64,000 nt of DNA from Deltaproteobacteria bacterium HGW-Deltaproteobacteria-18 (GCA_002841885.1 PHBE01000004.1:62001-126000); one strand, 5' to 3'; shown: positions 16,518-26,938, numbered from the stretch's first letter. Translations and numbers: made by a program. Notes: generated from the letters alone by a model not told the origin.

Positions 16518-19500
16518 ATGCAGGGAAACATATTCATCAGAAACAATTCCGGGCAGATGGTAGAAAGAGTGATCACGGACGGCGACGGCATTGTCCTGAA
16601 TCCCGGTGAGGAAATACTCATCGCCGCGGAAGCCGATACAACTGAAATACACTACGAAAGCGACACCAGAGCCGTCATCCGCCTTGAGGGTATCGGGGAA
16701 TTCTCCGTCGAATCCGACACGACCCTGCCGGAAAAGATCGCCTTGGCGCCGCCGTTGGCGCTGCAGGGACAGCAGCCTCTGGGTATTTCCTTCGAAGAGG
16801 CGAGTTCTCCCACAGGCCCGGAATTGAGCATCCTTCCAGACCCGCCGCTGATGCAGCAGGCGAGTACCGACAGCACGAGCTACGCCGACCGGCCGTCAAC
16901 ACCTCCGGTCGATTTCATCGCGCCTGAAGCCTTGCGTTTCAATTTCGGCTACCTCTCCATGTTGGAAGGGGCATCCTCCACGCAGGCGGGTGCACTACGG
17001 CAGGAATTTGACGATTTCGCGGCCTTCAACGTCTTCGACTACAGCACTGATGGCGACACCTCCTCCAACCTTGACACCACGGCCAGCCGCCCGCTGCTGA
17101 CCCTCGACATCGACGCCGCGGGCAACGAGGACACCGTCATTTCTCTGTACATCCGGGCCGGGCTGACCGACACCGACGGCTCCGAGACCCTGACCGTGAT
17201 CATCTCCGGCCTGCCCGAGGGCTCCGTGCTCTCGGCCGGCACGGACAACGGCGACGGCACCTGGACCCTGACCGAAGCCGACCTCCCGGGCCTGACCATC
17301 ACCCCGCCCCAGGACTGGGACCAGGATTTCGACATCACCGTGACGGCCATATCGCAGGAGTCGTCCACGGGCGACACGGCCTCGACCTCCGGCACCATCC
17401 ACGTGGACATCACCCCCGTCAACGACCCGCCGGTGGCCGGGTCCGTGGACCTTGTGCAGATGAACGAGGACACCTCACTGACCATCACGGCCGAACAGCT
17501 CCTGGCGAACAGCCATGACGTCGACGGCGACCCGCTGACCGTCACGGACGTCAGCGTCAATCCCCACTACGGAACCGTCGAGGACAACGGCGACGGCACC
17601 TGGACCTTCACCCCGACCCCGGACTACAACGGCGATGACGTGGCCTTGACGTTTCGCGTCGCCGATCCGTCGGGCGCCTGGAGTTCCAACGTCGCCACCA
17701 TCGACGTCGTTCCCGTCAACGACGCCCCCGTGGTCGGCGACGTGGACCTCGGCGACACCCATCTGGAGACGGCCGTGACCTTCAGCGGCCGGCAGCTGCT
17801 CTCCAACTCCTACGACGTTGACGGCGACACCCTGGCCATCACCGACGTCAGCGTGGACCCGGCCCAGGGCGCCATCGCCTACGACGCGGCCACGGACGTC
17901 TGGACCTTCACCCCGGCCGCCGGGTTCACGGACGAGGACGTCGAGATTTCCTTCACCGCCAGCGACGGCCAGGCGTCGGCCTCGGCCAGGGCGTTCATCG
18001 ACGTGACCGACAACCCCTCGGGCAACCGGCCGCCCGTGGCCGACGACGTGGACCTCGGCCAGATGGACGAGGACTCCTCCATCCGGATCACCGCGGCCCA
18101 GCTCCTGGCGGGCACCCACGACCCCGACGGCGACCCGCGCGCCATCGCCTCCCTGACCGTGAACCCCTACTACGGAACCGTCACGGACAACGGCGACGGC
18201 AGCTGGACCTTCACCCCCACCGAAAACTTCCACGGCGACGACGTGGCCCTGACCTTCACCGTGACCGACGGCAAGGGCGGCGAGGCCACGGCCGTGGCCT
18301 CCGTGGACGTCATCGAACAGCCCGACCTGCCCGTGGCAGACAGCGTGTACCTCGGTCAGATCAACGAGGACACGTCCATCACCTTCACCGAGGCCCAGCT
18401 TCTGGCTAACAGCTACGACCCCGACGGGGACCCCATGTCCATCGCCTCGGTCAGCGTGAACCCCTTCTACGGGACCGTCACGGACAACGGCGACGGCACC
18501 TGGACCTTCACTCCGGCCGAAAACTTCCACGGCAACGACGTGGCCCTGACCTTCATGGTGCAGGACAACGACGGCACGGTCTCGGCCACGGCCATCGTGG
18601 ATGTTTTGGGCGTAAACGACGCGCCCGTGGCCGGCGACGTGGACCTGGGCCAGTGCCAGGCCGGAACCGAACGCGTCATCTTCGCCCATGAGCTTCTGGC
18701 CTTCAGCCACGACCCGGACGGGGACCCGCTGTCCATCACCGCCGTCAGCGTGGACCCGTCCCACGGCGTCATCTCCGACAACGGCAACGGCACCTGGACC
18801 TTCGCGCCGACGGACGGTTTCACCGGCGACGACGTGGCCATCCGCTTCACGGTCAGCGACGGCGAACTGACGGCCGGGGCCGAGGCCTTCGTCGATGTGG
18901 TCGACGACCCCTCCGGCAACCGGCCGCCCGTCATCCTGGCCCCCGCCTATATCGGCGAGACCAGCGAGGACACGGCCTTCACCTTCAATGCCTCAGCACT
19001 GCTCCTCAACGCCTACGACCCGGACGGCGACCCCCTCACCGTCATCTCGGTGAACGTTAACCAGGCGTACGGTCTGGTCGAGGACATCGGCGGCGGCAAC
19101 TGGACCTTCACACCGACTCCGAACTACCACGGCACGGACATCCCCCTGACCTTTACCGTGTCCGACGGCCGGGGAGGCGTCAGCACGGGCGTGGGCACCG
19201 TGGACGTCCTGGCCGTCAACGACGCGCCCGAGGCCGGCAGCGTCAGCCTCGGCCAGATGAACGAGGACACATCCCTGTCCATCACGGCGGCCGAGTTGCT
19301 GGCCAATGCCTCCGACGTGGACGGCGACGTCCTGAGCGTCGAAGCCGGCAGCTTGTACGTCGTCGACCCGGCCCAGGGAAGTGTCGATGACAACCCCAAC
19401 GGCCCCGGGTGGATCTTCAAACCGGCACCGGACTACAACGGCGAGGTCTCCATCGCCTTCACCGTCACCGACGGCAACGGCGGCTCCGTCTCGACCACGG

Positions 19501-22169
19501 CCGACCTCGACGTGCTCCCGGTCAACGACCCGCCCGCGCCCGGGGACGTGAGCCTCGGCATCATCAACGAGGACACGTCCGTGACCTTCTCCAGGCACAT
19601 GCTGCTCTCGAACTTGTCCGACCCTGAAGGCGACCCCTTCGACCTGACCGGCCTGAGCGTGCTTCCCGAACAGGGCAGCCTGACCGCAAATCCCGACGGC
19701 ACCTGGACCTTCACCCCGGCCCAGGACTTCAACGGCACGGCGGCCATCACCTTCACCGTCACCGACACGCACGGCGCCGCCGCCACGGCCCAGGCCATGG
19801 TGGACGTCCGGGCCGTCAACGACCCGCCCGTGGCCAACGACGTCGCGCACCTCGGCCAGATCCTCGAGGACTCGCCCGTGACCTTCACCTCCGCAGAGCT
19901 GCTCTCCGTGATCCAAAACGCCGACGGCGACACCCTGTCCATCGCCTCCGCCGACGTGTCCCAGGCCCAGGGCAGCCTCACCCACGACGCAGCCACGGAC
20001 ACCTGGACCTTCACCCCGGCCGAAAACTTCAACGGCAAAGTGCATATCGACTACACCGTTGCCGACGGCCACGGCGAAACCGGCACGGGCTCGGCCATCC
20101 TCGACGTGCTCCCTGTCAACGACGCTCCCCAGCTCACCCCCATAGCGGCGTGGGGAACTCGTTTTTTTCCTGGGCTCATCAGACACTTAGGCGCGACCCG
20201 CACGGAAACGCCCTTCACCTTTACGGAAGACCTTGTGAAGGTATTCGCCAGCGACCCCGACTTAGAAGACCTGAACATAAATCTCAGCGTGAACCCGGAC
20301 GACGGGACCATCACGAACAACGGCGACGGCACATGGACCTACACCCCGTCGGCGAGCCTCCCCTCCATCACCGACGTGCACGTAACCATCACCGCGGAAG
20401 ACGCCGCCGGTGCCACGTTCGAGGACTCTACCACTGTTTTGATCAGAATCGAGAACACGACCAACCTGCGGCCCGTGCACCAGGACGTGACCGGCACCGT
20501 CCAGGAGGACGGGTCCATCATCCTCACCCCGGCGGACATCCTGGCCAACTGCACCGACCCGGAGGGCGACATCTTGCGGGTCACAGACTTATACATAGAC
20601 CCGAAATACGGCAGTTTCAGCAACGGAGTATGGAACTACGCTACGAATTCGCTCGCCTACGTGACCTTCACTCCGGCCGAGAACTTCCACGGCGAAGTGC
20701 CCATACTCTGCATCGTGGAAGATGGTTTTCGGTATACTGGCACAAGCGGGATAGTAGCTTATGATAAGATCATGTTCATGCTCAACGTCGTTCCCGTAAC
20801 CGATGTCGGCAACGTGGACCTGGGGCAGATCTCCGAGGACAACTCCCTGACCTTCACCGAGGCCCAGCTTCTGGCCAACAGCGAAGACGAGGGCGACCCG
20901 CCGTCCATCGCCTCGGTCAGCGTGGACCCGGCCCAGGGAACACTCACGCACGACGGCGACGTCTGGACCTTCACCCCCGCCGAAAACTTCAGCGGCGACG
21001 TGAAAATATCCTTCACCGTGGCCTACACGGACGAGCAGCTGCCGGCGGAGGCCAGCCTGACGGTGCTCCCCGTCAACGACCCGCCCCGGGCCGGCGACGT
21101 GGACTTCGGACAAAGCCCGGACGGAGCGGTGTACTTCACCGCGGCGGAACTGCTGGCCAACAGCTCCGACGCCGACGGGGACGCGCTCTCCATCGTTGCC
21201 GGCTCCGTCAGCGTGCACCCCGACTTCGGACAGATTCTCGACATGGGCGAGGGGAGCTGGATGTACCTCGCGCCCGAGGGCTTCGCCCACCAGGACGTGC
21301 CCATCAGCTTCCGCGTCAGCGACGGCGACCTGGAGGTCGCGGCCACGGCCGTGATCGACGTGGACACGCACTCCGCGAACGTCCCGCTGGTCCAGACCCT
21401 GGCCCTGGACACCGCGGCGCCCCTGACCGTCACCCAGGACTCGCTCACGACCCCGGACCACGACGGCCTGACCATCACCCACGTCACCGGCGAAGCCGGA
21501 GACACCCTGGAGATCGCCGACCAGGCCAACTGGAGCCACGAGAGCTCCGACGCCGACCATCACCACCTCGTCTCGGCCACCGGCCTGGTCGAGCTGTACA
21601 TAGACAGGGACGTGGACATCCACGTCGTGGGCGGCGTCGACTCCACCGGCAGCCCGACGCCGAGCGACGACAGCCTCCACGTGGACGATTTCTTCCACAC
21701 GGTCCTGTCAGGCGGCGGCAACGACACCATCACCATCGACCCGCTGCTGCACTCCGACGGGCACATCACGTCCGGCGACTTCACGCACATCGACGGCGGA
21801 GACGGCTTCGACGTGCTGAAGTTCGGCGTGGACCAGGCCCTGCACACGGGCACGGAAATGGACCTGACCGCCCTGAACGCGCACCAGGTCGAAAACATCG
21901 AGGCCATCGACATCACCGGCAACACCGACAACACCCTGACCCTGGACGCGGCCAGCGTCATCGACGTCACCGACTCCGGCAACGCCCTGTACGTCCAGGG
22001 CGACGGGAACGACACCGTGCACGTCAGCGACGCCGCATCCTGGAGCCACGCCGGCACCTCGGACCTGGGCGGCGTGACCTACGACCACTACACCGGACTC
22101 GACGCCTTCGGCACGGCTGCGGACCTCTATGTCCAGCAGCACATGCAGACCAACCTGCTTCATCCGTAA
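16518..22169 (+). CDS. Giant tandem-repeat RTX adhesin (LapA/BapA-like), putative T1SS substrate
   Basis: An 1883-residue protein; the ATG at 16518 follows GGGAGGAAGC. Residues 1-80 form a small beta-rich domain without a Sec signal, resembling in general style the N-terminal retention modules of LapA-type adhesins (not proven). A T1SS-143-like repeat spans about 190-300. Thirteen cadherin-like/tandem-95 repeats of about 100 residues follow (about 300-1615), each with a D-x-DGD calcium motif and usually NGDGTWTFTP. The C-terminal 230 residues hold GGGND/GGDGFD RTX-like turns and end in a segment (LYVQQHMQTN) shared with the next protein, probably the secretion signal. Predicted to be a calcium-rigidified surface adhesin exported by the T1SS encoded at 29.4-34.5 kb. 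Confidence 0.88.
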   Translation: MQGNIFIRNNSGQMVERVITDGDGIVLNPGEEILIAAEADTTEIHYESDTRAVIRLEGIGEFSVESDTTLPEKIALAPPLALQGQQPLGISFEEASSPTGPELSILPDPPLMQQASTDSTSYADRPSTPPVDFIAPEALRFNFGYLSMLEGASSTQAGALRQEFDDFAAFNVFDYSTDGDTSSNLDTTASRPLLTLDIDAAGNEDTVISLYIRAGLTDTDGSETLTVIISGLPEGSVLSAGTDNGDGTWTLTEADLPGLTITPPQDWDQDFDITVTAISQESSTGDTASTSGTIHVDITPVNDPPVAGSVDLVQMNEDTSLTITAEQLLANSHDVDGDPLTVTDVSVNPHYGTVEDNGDGTWTFTPTPDYNGDDVALTFRVADPSGAWSSNVATIDVVPVNDAPVVGDVDLGDTHLETAVTFSGRQLLSNSYDVDGDTLAITDVSVDPAQGAIAYDAATDVWTFTPAAGFTDEDVEISFTASDGQASASARAFIDVTDNPSGNRPPVADDVDLGQMDEDSSIRITAAQLLAGTHDPDGDPRAIASLTVNPYYGTVTDNGDGSWTFTPTENFHGDDVALTFTVTDGKGGEATAVASVDVIEQPDLPVADSVYLGQINEDTSITFTEAQLLANSYDPDGDPMSIASVSVNPFYGTVTDNGDGTWTFTPAENFHGNDVALTFMVQDNDGTVSATAIVDVLGVNDAPVAGDVDLGQCQAGTERVIFAHELLAFSHDPDGDPLSITAVSVDPSHGVISDNGNGTWTFAPTDGFTGDDVAIRFTVSDGELTAGAEAFVDVVDDPSGNRPPVILAPAYIGETSEDTAFTFNASALLLNAYDPDGDPLTVISVNVNQAYGLVEDIGGGNWTFTPTPNYHGTDIPLTFTVSDGRGGVSTGVGTVDVLAVNDAPEAGSVSLGQMNEDTSLSITAAELLANASDVDGDVLSVEAGSLYVVDPAQGSVDDNPNGPGWIFKPAPDYNGEVSIAFTVTDGNGGSVSTTADLDVLPVNDPPAPGDVSLGIINEDTSVTFSRHMLLSNLSDPEGDPFDLTGLSVLPEQGSLTANPDGTWTFTPAQDFNGTAAITFTVTDTHGAAATAQAMVDVRAVNDPPVANDVAHLGQILEDSPVTFTSAELLSVIQNADGDTLSIASADVSQAQGSLTHDAATDTWTFTPAENFNGKVHIDYTVADGHGETGTGSAILDVLPVNDAPQLTPIAAWGTRFFPGLIRHLGATRTETPFTFTEDLVKVFASDPDLEDLNINLSVNPDDGTITNNGDGTWTYTPSASLPSITDVHVTITAEDAAGATFEDSTTVLIRIENTTNLRPVHQDVTGTVQEDGSIILTPADILANCTDPEGDILRVTDLYIDPKYGSFSNGVWNYATNSLAYVTFTPAENFHGEVPILCIVEDGFRYTGTSGIVAYDKIMFMLNVVPVTDVGNVDLGQISEDNSLTFTEAQLLANSEDEGDPPSIASVSVDPAQGTLTHDGDVWTFTPAENFSGDVKISFTVAYTDEQLPAEASLTVLPVNDPPRAGDVDFGQSPDGAVYFTAAELLANSSDADGDALSIVAGSVSVHPDFGQILDMGEGSWMYLAPEGFAHQDVPISFRVSDGDLEVAATAVIDVDTHSANVPLVQTLALDTAAPLTVTQDSLTTPDHDGLTITHVTGEAGDTLEIADQANWSHESSDADHHHLVSATGLVELYIDRDVDIHVVGGVDSTGSPTPSDDSLHVDDFFHTVLSGGGNDTITIDPLLHSDGHITSGDFTHIDGGDGFDVLKFGVDQALHTGTEMDLTALNAHQVENIEAIDITGNTDNTLTLDAASVIDVTDSGNALYVQGDGNDTVHVSDAASWSHAGTSDLGGVTYDHYTGLDAFGTAADLYVQQHMQTNLLHP

Positions 22170-22189
22170 AACAGCCGCCGCGATCCCGC

Positions 22190-22222
22190 GGCCGGGGCGG
22201 TCCCGATTTCACCGCCCCGGCC
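22190..22222 (+). other. Strong hairpin downstream of the first giant adhesin
   Basis: GGCCGGGGCGGT and ACCGCCCCGGCC form a perfect 12-bp stem with a 9-base loop, 20 bases after the stop codon. No T tract follows, so it may be an mRNA-stabilising or partial-termination element. The same GC core recurs after the next adhesin gene. Confidence 0.6.
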
Positions 22223-22321
22223 GCAGGGTCGCAACACCCCATGCACAGCCGACCATGAAGGATAACGCCCGGCCATCGCCGGGCGAACGATATCGTCATA
22301 CCAGGCCACCACGGAGACCAC

Positions 22322-25300
22322 ATGACCTTGCAGCCTCAAAGAACCGCCAACGCTTTCATCGATGAACACCTTGAGTCCGTCTCCCCGGGCTATCTGCCCA
22401 CGTCGCGCCGATCAGCCTCCCCGGCATCGGACGACAGGCACGTGACGCCCGATCCCTCCGATGCGCTTCCCATCGAGAGCCCTGTCACCTTCACCGCCGA
22501 CGACCTGCTGGCGTCAGCCGGGGGCGCAGGCTTCAGCCTCATCGACGCGTCCGTCTCGGTCCCCGGGACGTACGGCACCGTCACCGCCAACGCCGACTCC
22601 TGGACCTTCACACCGTCCCCGGGCGTCCGCGGCCAGGCCGTGCCCGTGTCTTTCGACGTCGTCGACGCGGACGGCCATGCCGTATCGCGCGCGGCCCTGG
22701 TGGACGTGCCGGACATGAACACCGCGCCGGAGGCTGGCGACGTCGACCTCGGCCAGTGCGTGGCCGGCGGAGCGCGGATTTTCACCACCTTCGACCTGCT
22801 CGCGGCAAGCCACGACGCCGACGGCGACACCCTGAGCGTCGCCAATGTGCAGACGGACCCGGAATGCGGGACCGTCAGGAGCCTCGGCAACAATTTCTGG
22901 CTCTTCAACCCGGCCCGGGGGTTCGACGGCAGCGTGGAAATCTCCTTCGAGGTCAGCGACGGTGCAGCCGCCTCGTCGGCGGTCGCCGCCCTGGAGGTCC
23001 TGCCCGCAGGCGGCAACCGGCCCCCCATCGTCACTCCCGCCAACCTCGGCCACACTCTCGAGGACACGTCCTTTCTCATCACCCAGTCCCGGCTCCTGTT
23101 CGGCAGCCGCGACCCGGACGGGGACAGGCTCCACGTCGCGGCCGTGTCCGTGGACGAGACGTACGGGACCGTCACGGACAACGGCGACGGCACCTGGACC
23201 TTCACCCCGGCCGAGAATTTCAACGGCGACGACGTGCGCATCCGCTTCATGGTTTCCGACGGCAGGGGCGGCGAAGCCGCGGGCACGGCCCTGCTCGATG
23301 TCCGCCCCGTAAACGACGCGCCGGAGGCCGGAGACGTCCGCCTCGGAACCATGAACGAGGACTCGTCCCTGACCGTCACTGCGGAGCAGCTCCTGCTGAA
23401 GGCCGGAGACGTGGAAGGCGACCGGCTCCACGTCGCCTCGGTGAGCGTGGACCCCGCCGTTGGCGCCGTCACGGACAACGGCGACGGCACCTGGACCTTC
23501 ACCCCGGCCGAAGATCTCAACGGCGACGACGTGCCCCTGACCTTCACCGTGGACGACGGCCATGGCGCCACCGCCTCGGCGCAAGCGACAGTGGACATCC
23601 TCCCCGTCAACGACGCGCCCCGGGCCGGCGACATCTCCATCATCATCGACGAGGACACGACCGCAGAGATCACGCAGGATCTGATCCGCGCCCATTGCAG
23701 CGACGTGGACGGGGACACTGTCACCGCCATCGCCATGTCGCTGCAGACCCCGGGCACGCTGAGCGAAGAGGTTCCGGTGTCAGGCGAGGCCAGAACCTGG
23801 GAATTCCTCCCGCCCGACAGCTTCGAGGGCCAGGCCTCCATCGCCTACACGATCAGCGACGGCCAGACCACGGACGTCGGCCGCATCGACGTGACCGTGA
23901 ACGCCGTGGCCGACCCGTTGAACGCCGAGCACGCCGTCACCGGCTACACCGGAGGCCTGTACCGGCTGGACCTGGACTTCAGCGCGCAGTTCCCGGAGCA
24001 GGACGGCAGCGAGGCGTACACCATCCTCTCCCTGTCCGGTCTGGACGGCGTCCCTGCGGGGGCGCAGCTTCTGGACGGCGACACGGTCATCTGGTCCTCG
24101 GGCGACGGCGATACCCTGAGCCTCACCCCGGAGCAGGCCGCGGGCATCGACAGCATCTGGCTGCGCTGCGGTAACGAGGGCTCCTTCGACATCACGGTCC
24201 ACACCCGCACCGTCGAACTCTCCAACAACGACACCGCCTTCGGCGCGAGCACCCTGCATTTCGACATCGCCGCCCCGCCGCAGCTCGCCACCTACGACAT
24301 CGCCGACACGGACCCGAACATGCCCGGCGTCTTCTGGTACCAGAACGGCCCCAACACGGACGGGCCCTCGGGCATAGGCTTCCCCTCACCCTCGGACGAC
24401 GCGCGGTTCCTGACCTTTGCGAACAACCCCATCCTCTTCAACAACGCCGACCCCGCGGACCCCGACGCCGTCATCAACAGCGTGAACTGGTACGCAGACT
24501 CCGCCAACACCATTGAAATCGAAGGCTTCAGCACCGAGTTCAACCACCTGCCCAGCAACGACAACCCGGACGTGGCCTTCCCCGCGGGCGATCGGCACGG
24601 CGCCATGTTCGACGTGTTCATGTTCCGCTGGGACATGGCCGACCAGGGCAACACGGACCCGCACTTCAGCCCGCACCTGCGCCAGCAGTTCGGCGACCAG
24701 AGCATGCAGGTCGTGACCCACAACGTCGAAAACGGCATCGACTTCTTCGAGGCCCAAAGCGTCATCATGGGCTATATGAACGAATCCTACTGGCTCCATG
24801 ACAAGACGTTCATCAATATCTACAAATTCGAAAGCGCGACGCACCCCGACTACCTCCAGGCCGGCTGGGACGACCGTTTCCTCTTCGGCACGGACGGCGT
24901 GGACGACGTGCTGCGCGGCGAGGACGCGCCCGGGGGCGGCGCCAAGAACAACGTGCTCGTCGGCTTCGGCGGCGACGACACCCTCATCTACGGCGAGGGC
25001 AACGACAACCTCTTCGGCGGGGACGGCAACGACAGTCTGATCATCGACACCGAACACCATAACGGATTCCTCGACAGCTACGCCCTGACCGGCTTCGTCA
25101 TTCCCACCGTTGCCACGAACTTCGTGTCGCCGGGCGAATACGGCTTCTACACCGTGACCGAGGGCAAGATCGACGGCGGCGACGGGTACGACGCGCTCTC
25201 GCTCGGAGCTCAGGCCGGGACCGCCGGTGAAAACACACTCTATCTCAATTACGCCGAACACTGGATCGGCAGGGAGCCTTCCACATACTCCATAGGAATC

Positions 25301-26302
25301 TTCGGCCAGACCACAAACAAGTACTTCGACCACTGGGAACTGACCTATCCCGCGAACTATCCCATGATGGCGGGCGAAACCATCGGCAACTACGCCTCGT
25401 TCAAGTACCACCTCATCAACATCGAGGAAATCGACATCCGCGGCGACGCCGACGACGCCAACACCCTGAGCCTCAACCTGGACAACGTCTGGCTCGTCAC
25501 CAGCCAGGAATACGGCAAGACCCTGCACATCACCGGCGACGCCAACGACACCCTGGAGATCCGCGACCAGGCCAACTGGCGCTACGTGGACTCCGACACC
25601 GAACACCACCACCTCGTCTCCTCCAACGGCCTGGCCGAGCTGTACGTGGACAGGGACATGGACATCCACGTCATCGGCGGCGTCGATTACCGCCTCGCCA
25701 GAGGGTACAACGGCCTCAGACTGGAGTCGCCGAGCAACGACAGCCTGCATGTGGACGAGTTGTTCCACACGGTCCTGTCCGGCGACGGCGACGACACCAT
25801 GACCATGGACCCCGTCCTGCACTATCACGACGGACGCATCGACGCCTCCGATTTCGCGCACATCGACGGCGGCAACGGCTTCGACATCCTGAAGATCGGC
25901 GCGAACCAGGCCGTGCAAAGCGGCGCGGAATTCGACCTGACCTCCTTCGCCCCGGACTACGACGTCCGGCAGCCCGACCCGGACATGTGGCCGGAGCGCA
26001 ACCATGCCGACCGGATCCTGAACATGGAGGCCATCGACATCACCGGAAGCGACCACCTAGACAACACCCTGACCCTGGACGCATCGAGCGTCATCGACTG
26101 CACGGATTCGGACAACATCCTCTACATCCGGGGCGATGCGGGCGACACGGTGCACGCGACGGACGCCTCACAGTGGACCTACACGGAAAGTACGGAGGTG
26201 GGCGGCGTGACCTACGACCATTACAAGGGCCTGGACCTCGTGGGCGCGTGGGCGGACCTGTACGTCGAGCACCAGCTCCAGACCAACCTGGAGCACCCCT
26301 GA
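22322..26302 (+). CDS. Second large tandem-repeat RTX adhesin, putative T1SS substrate
   Basis: A 1326-residue protein starting at ATG 22322 behind CGGAG. There is no Sec signal and, unlike the upstream protein, no N-terminal beta domain. About five cadherin-like repeats (residues 45-530) are followed by a further beta domain (about 535-655). A distinct aromatic-rich region of about 190 residues (657-845) has no resemblance to the repeats. An RTX stretch (GGDDTLIYGEGNDNLFGGDG) lies near 880-905. The last 250 residues are homologous to the C-terminus of the upstream adhesin and end LYVEHQLQTNLEHP. The export signal is thus inferred to be shared. Likely a secreted or surface protein of the same T1SS. 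Confidence 0.86.
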   Translation: MTLQPQRTANAFIDEHLESVSPGYLPTSRRSASPASDDRHVTPDPSDALPIESPVTFTADDLLASAGGAGFSLIDASVSVPGTYGTVTANADSWTFTPSPGVRGQAVPVSFDVVDADGHAVSRAALVDVPDMNTAPEAGDVDLGQCVAGGARIFTTFDLLAASHDADGDTLSVANVQTDPECGTVRSLGNNFWLFNPARGFDGSVEISFEVSDGAAASSAVAALEVLPAGGNRPPIVTPANLGHTLEDTSFLITQSRLLFGSRDPDGDRLHVAAVSVDETYGTVTDNGDGTWTFTPAENFNGDDVRIRFMVSDGRGGEAAGTALLDVRPVNDAPEAGDVRLGTMNEDSSLTVTAEQLLLKAGDVEGDRLHVASVSVDPAVGAVTDNGDGTWTFTPAEDLNGDDVPLTFTVDDGHGATASAQATVDILPVNDAPRAGDISIIIDEDTTAEITQDLIRAHCSDVDGDTVTAIAMSLQTPGTLSEEVPVSGEARTWEFLPPDSFEGQASIAYTISDGQTTDVGRIDVTVNAVADPLNAEHAVTGYTGGLYRLDLDFSAQFPEQDGSEAYTILSLSGLDGVPAGAQLLDGDTVIWSSGDGDTLSLTPEQAAGIDSIWLRCGNEGSFDITVHTRTVELSNNDTAFGASTLHFDIAAPPQLATYDIADTDPNMPGVFWYQNGPNTDGPSGIGFPSPSDDARFLTFANNPILFNNADPADPDAVINSVNWYADSANTIEIEGFSTEFNHLPSNDNPDVAFPAGDRHGAMFDVFMFRWDMADQGNTDPHFSPHLRQQFGDQSMQVVTHNVENGIDFFEAQSVIMGYMNESYWLHDKTFINIYKFESATHPDYLQAGWDDRFLFGTDGVDDVLRGEDAPGGGAKNNVLVGFGGDDTLIYGEGNDNLFGGDGNDSLIIDTEHHNGFLDSYALTGFVIPTVATNFVSPGEYGFYTVTEGKIDGGDGYDALSLGAQAGTAGENTLYLNYAEHWIGREPSTYSIGIFGQTTNKYFDHWELTYPANYPMMAGETIGNYASFKYHLINIEEIDIRGDADDANTLSLNLDNVWLVTSQEYGKTLHITGDANDTLEIRDQANWRYVDSDTEHHHLVSSNGLAELYVDRDMDIHVIGGVDYRLARGYNGLRLESPSNDSLHVDELFHTVLSGDGDDTMTMDPVLHYHDGRIDASDFAHIDGGNGFDILKIGANQAVQSGAEFDLTSFAPDYDVRQPDPDMWPERNHADRILNMEAIDITGSDHLDNTLTLDASSVIDCTDSDNILYIRGDAGDTVHATDASQWTYTESTEVGGVTYDHYKGLDLVGAWADLYVEHQLQTNLEHP

Positions 26303-26318
26303 CCAACCACAAACAAAC

Positions 26319-26354
26319 CGCCCCGGCCATGAGCGATCGTGCATGGCCGGGGCG
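26319..26354 (+). other. Strong hairpin downstream of the second adhesin
   Basis: CGCCCCGGCCATG (26319-26331) and CATGGCCGGGGCG (26342-26354) form a perfect 13-bp stem, 16 bases after the stop. As after the first adhesin, the CGCCCCGGCC core is followed by no T tract. Confidence 0.6.
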
Positions 26355-26562
26355 TGACGCCGAGAGAACGGCTTGTATGGAATGGCTTGTTCGAAATGGC
26401 CCGCCTGGAATGACGCGCTTTGAAGGTACGACAGACAGCGTTGCCGTCGCCGCGAATTTGAATCTGGATGGCCTGGCGGGAATTCGGGCTCTTTTCACAC
26501 CATGTTTTCAGACGATGGATCGTCCCGGAAGATGGATCCCACGCATAGCCTAGCATGGCCCG

Positions 26563-26901
26563 CCTTCGCGGGGATGACAAGACACGGAACAATGCAGTCC
26601 AAAAGCGGAGGCCGGTCTTCCGGACGTTTGCGTGACCAGTTGGCGACCGGAATCACCTCATGGTCATTCCCGCGAAGGCGGGGGTGATAAGGCGCGGAGC
26701 CATGCAGTCCAAAAGTGGAGGCCGGTCTTCCGGACGTTCGCGTGACCAGTTGGCGACCGGAATCACCTCATGGTCATTCCCGCGAAGGCGGGGATGATAA
26801 GGCACGCAAACATGCAGTCCAAAAGCAGATACCAGTCTTCCAGGCGTTTGCGCGACCAGTTTGCGATCGCATCACCTCAAGGCATTCCCGCGAAGGCGGG
26901 G
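26563..26901. repeat. Three-copy 110-bp tandem repeat containing a REP-like palindrome
   Basis: Units begin at 26592, 26702 and 26812 (ATGCAGTCCAAAAG), exactly 110 bases apart; the third copy is diverged and a partial unit precedes the first. Each carries the palindromic ATTCCCGCGAAGGCGGGG (26666, 26776, 26884), a widespread REP-type sequence, and copies 1 and 2 also carry CCGGTCTTCCGG. The rest of the 26303-26938 gap holds no gene. Confidence 0.85.
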
Positions 26902-26938
26902 ATCCACACTTCTCCCCTCTGCCTTGCACCACCCCGGC

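Noticed and set aside
17105-17125. Possible LapG-type protease site (DAAG) in the first giant adhesin
   Set aside because: A short alanine pair is expected by chance, it is further in than in LapA, and no LapD/LapG genes are in the window.
26592-26901. CRISPR array
   Set aside because: The repeated unit is 110 bases with no unique spacers and no cas genes nearby; it is a tandem REP-like repeat.
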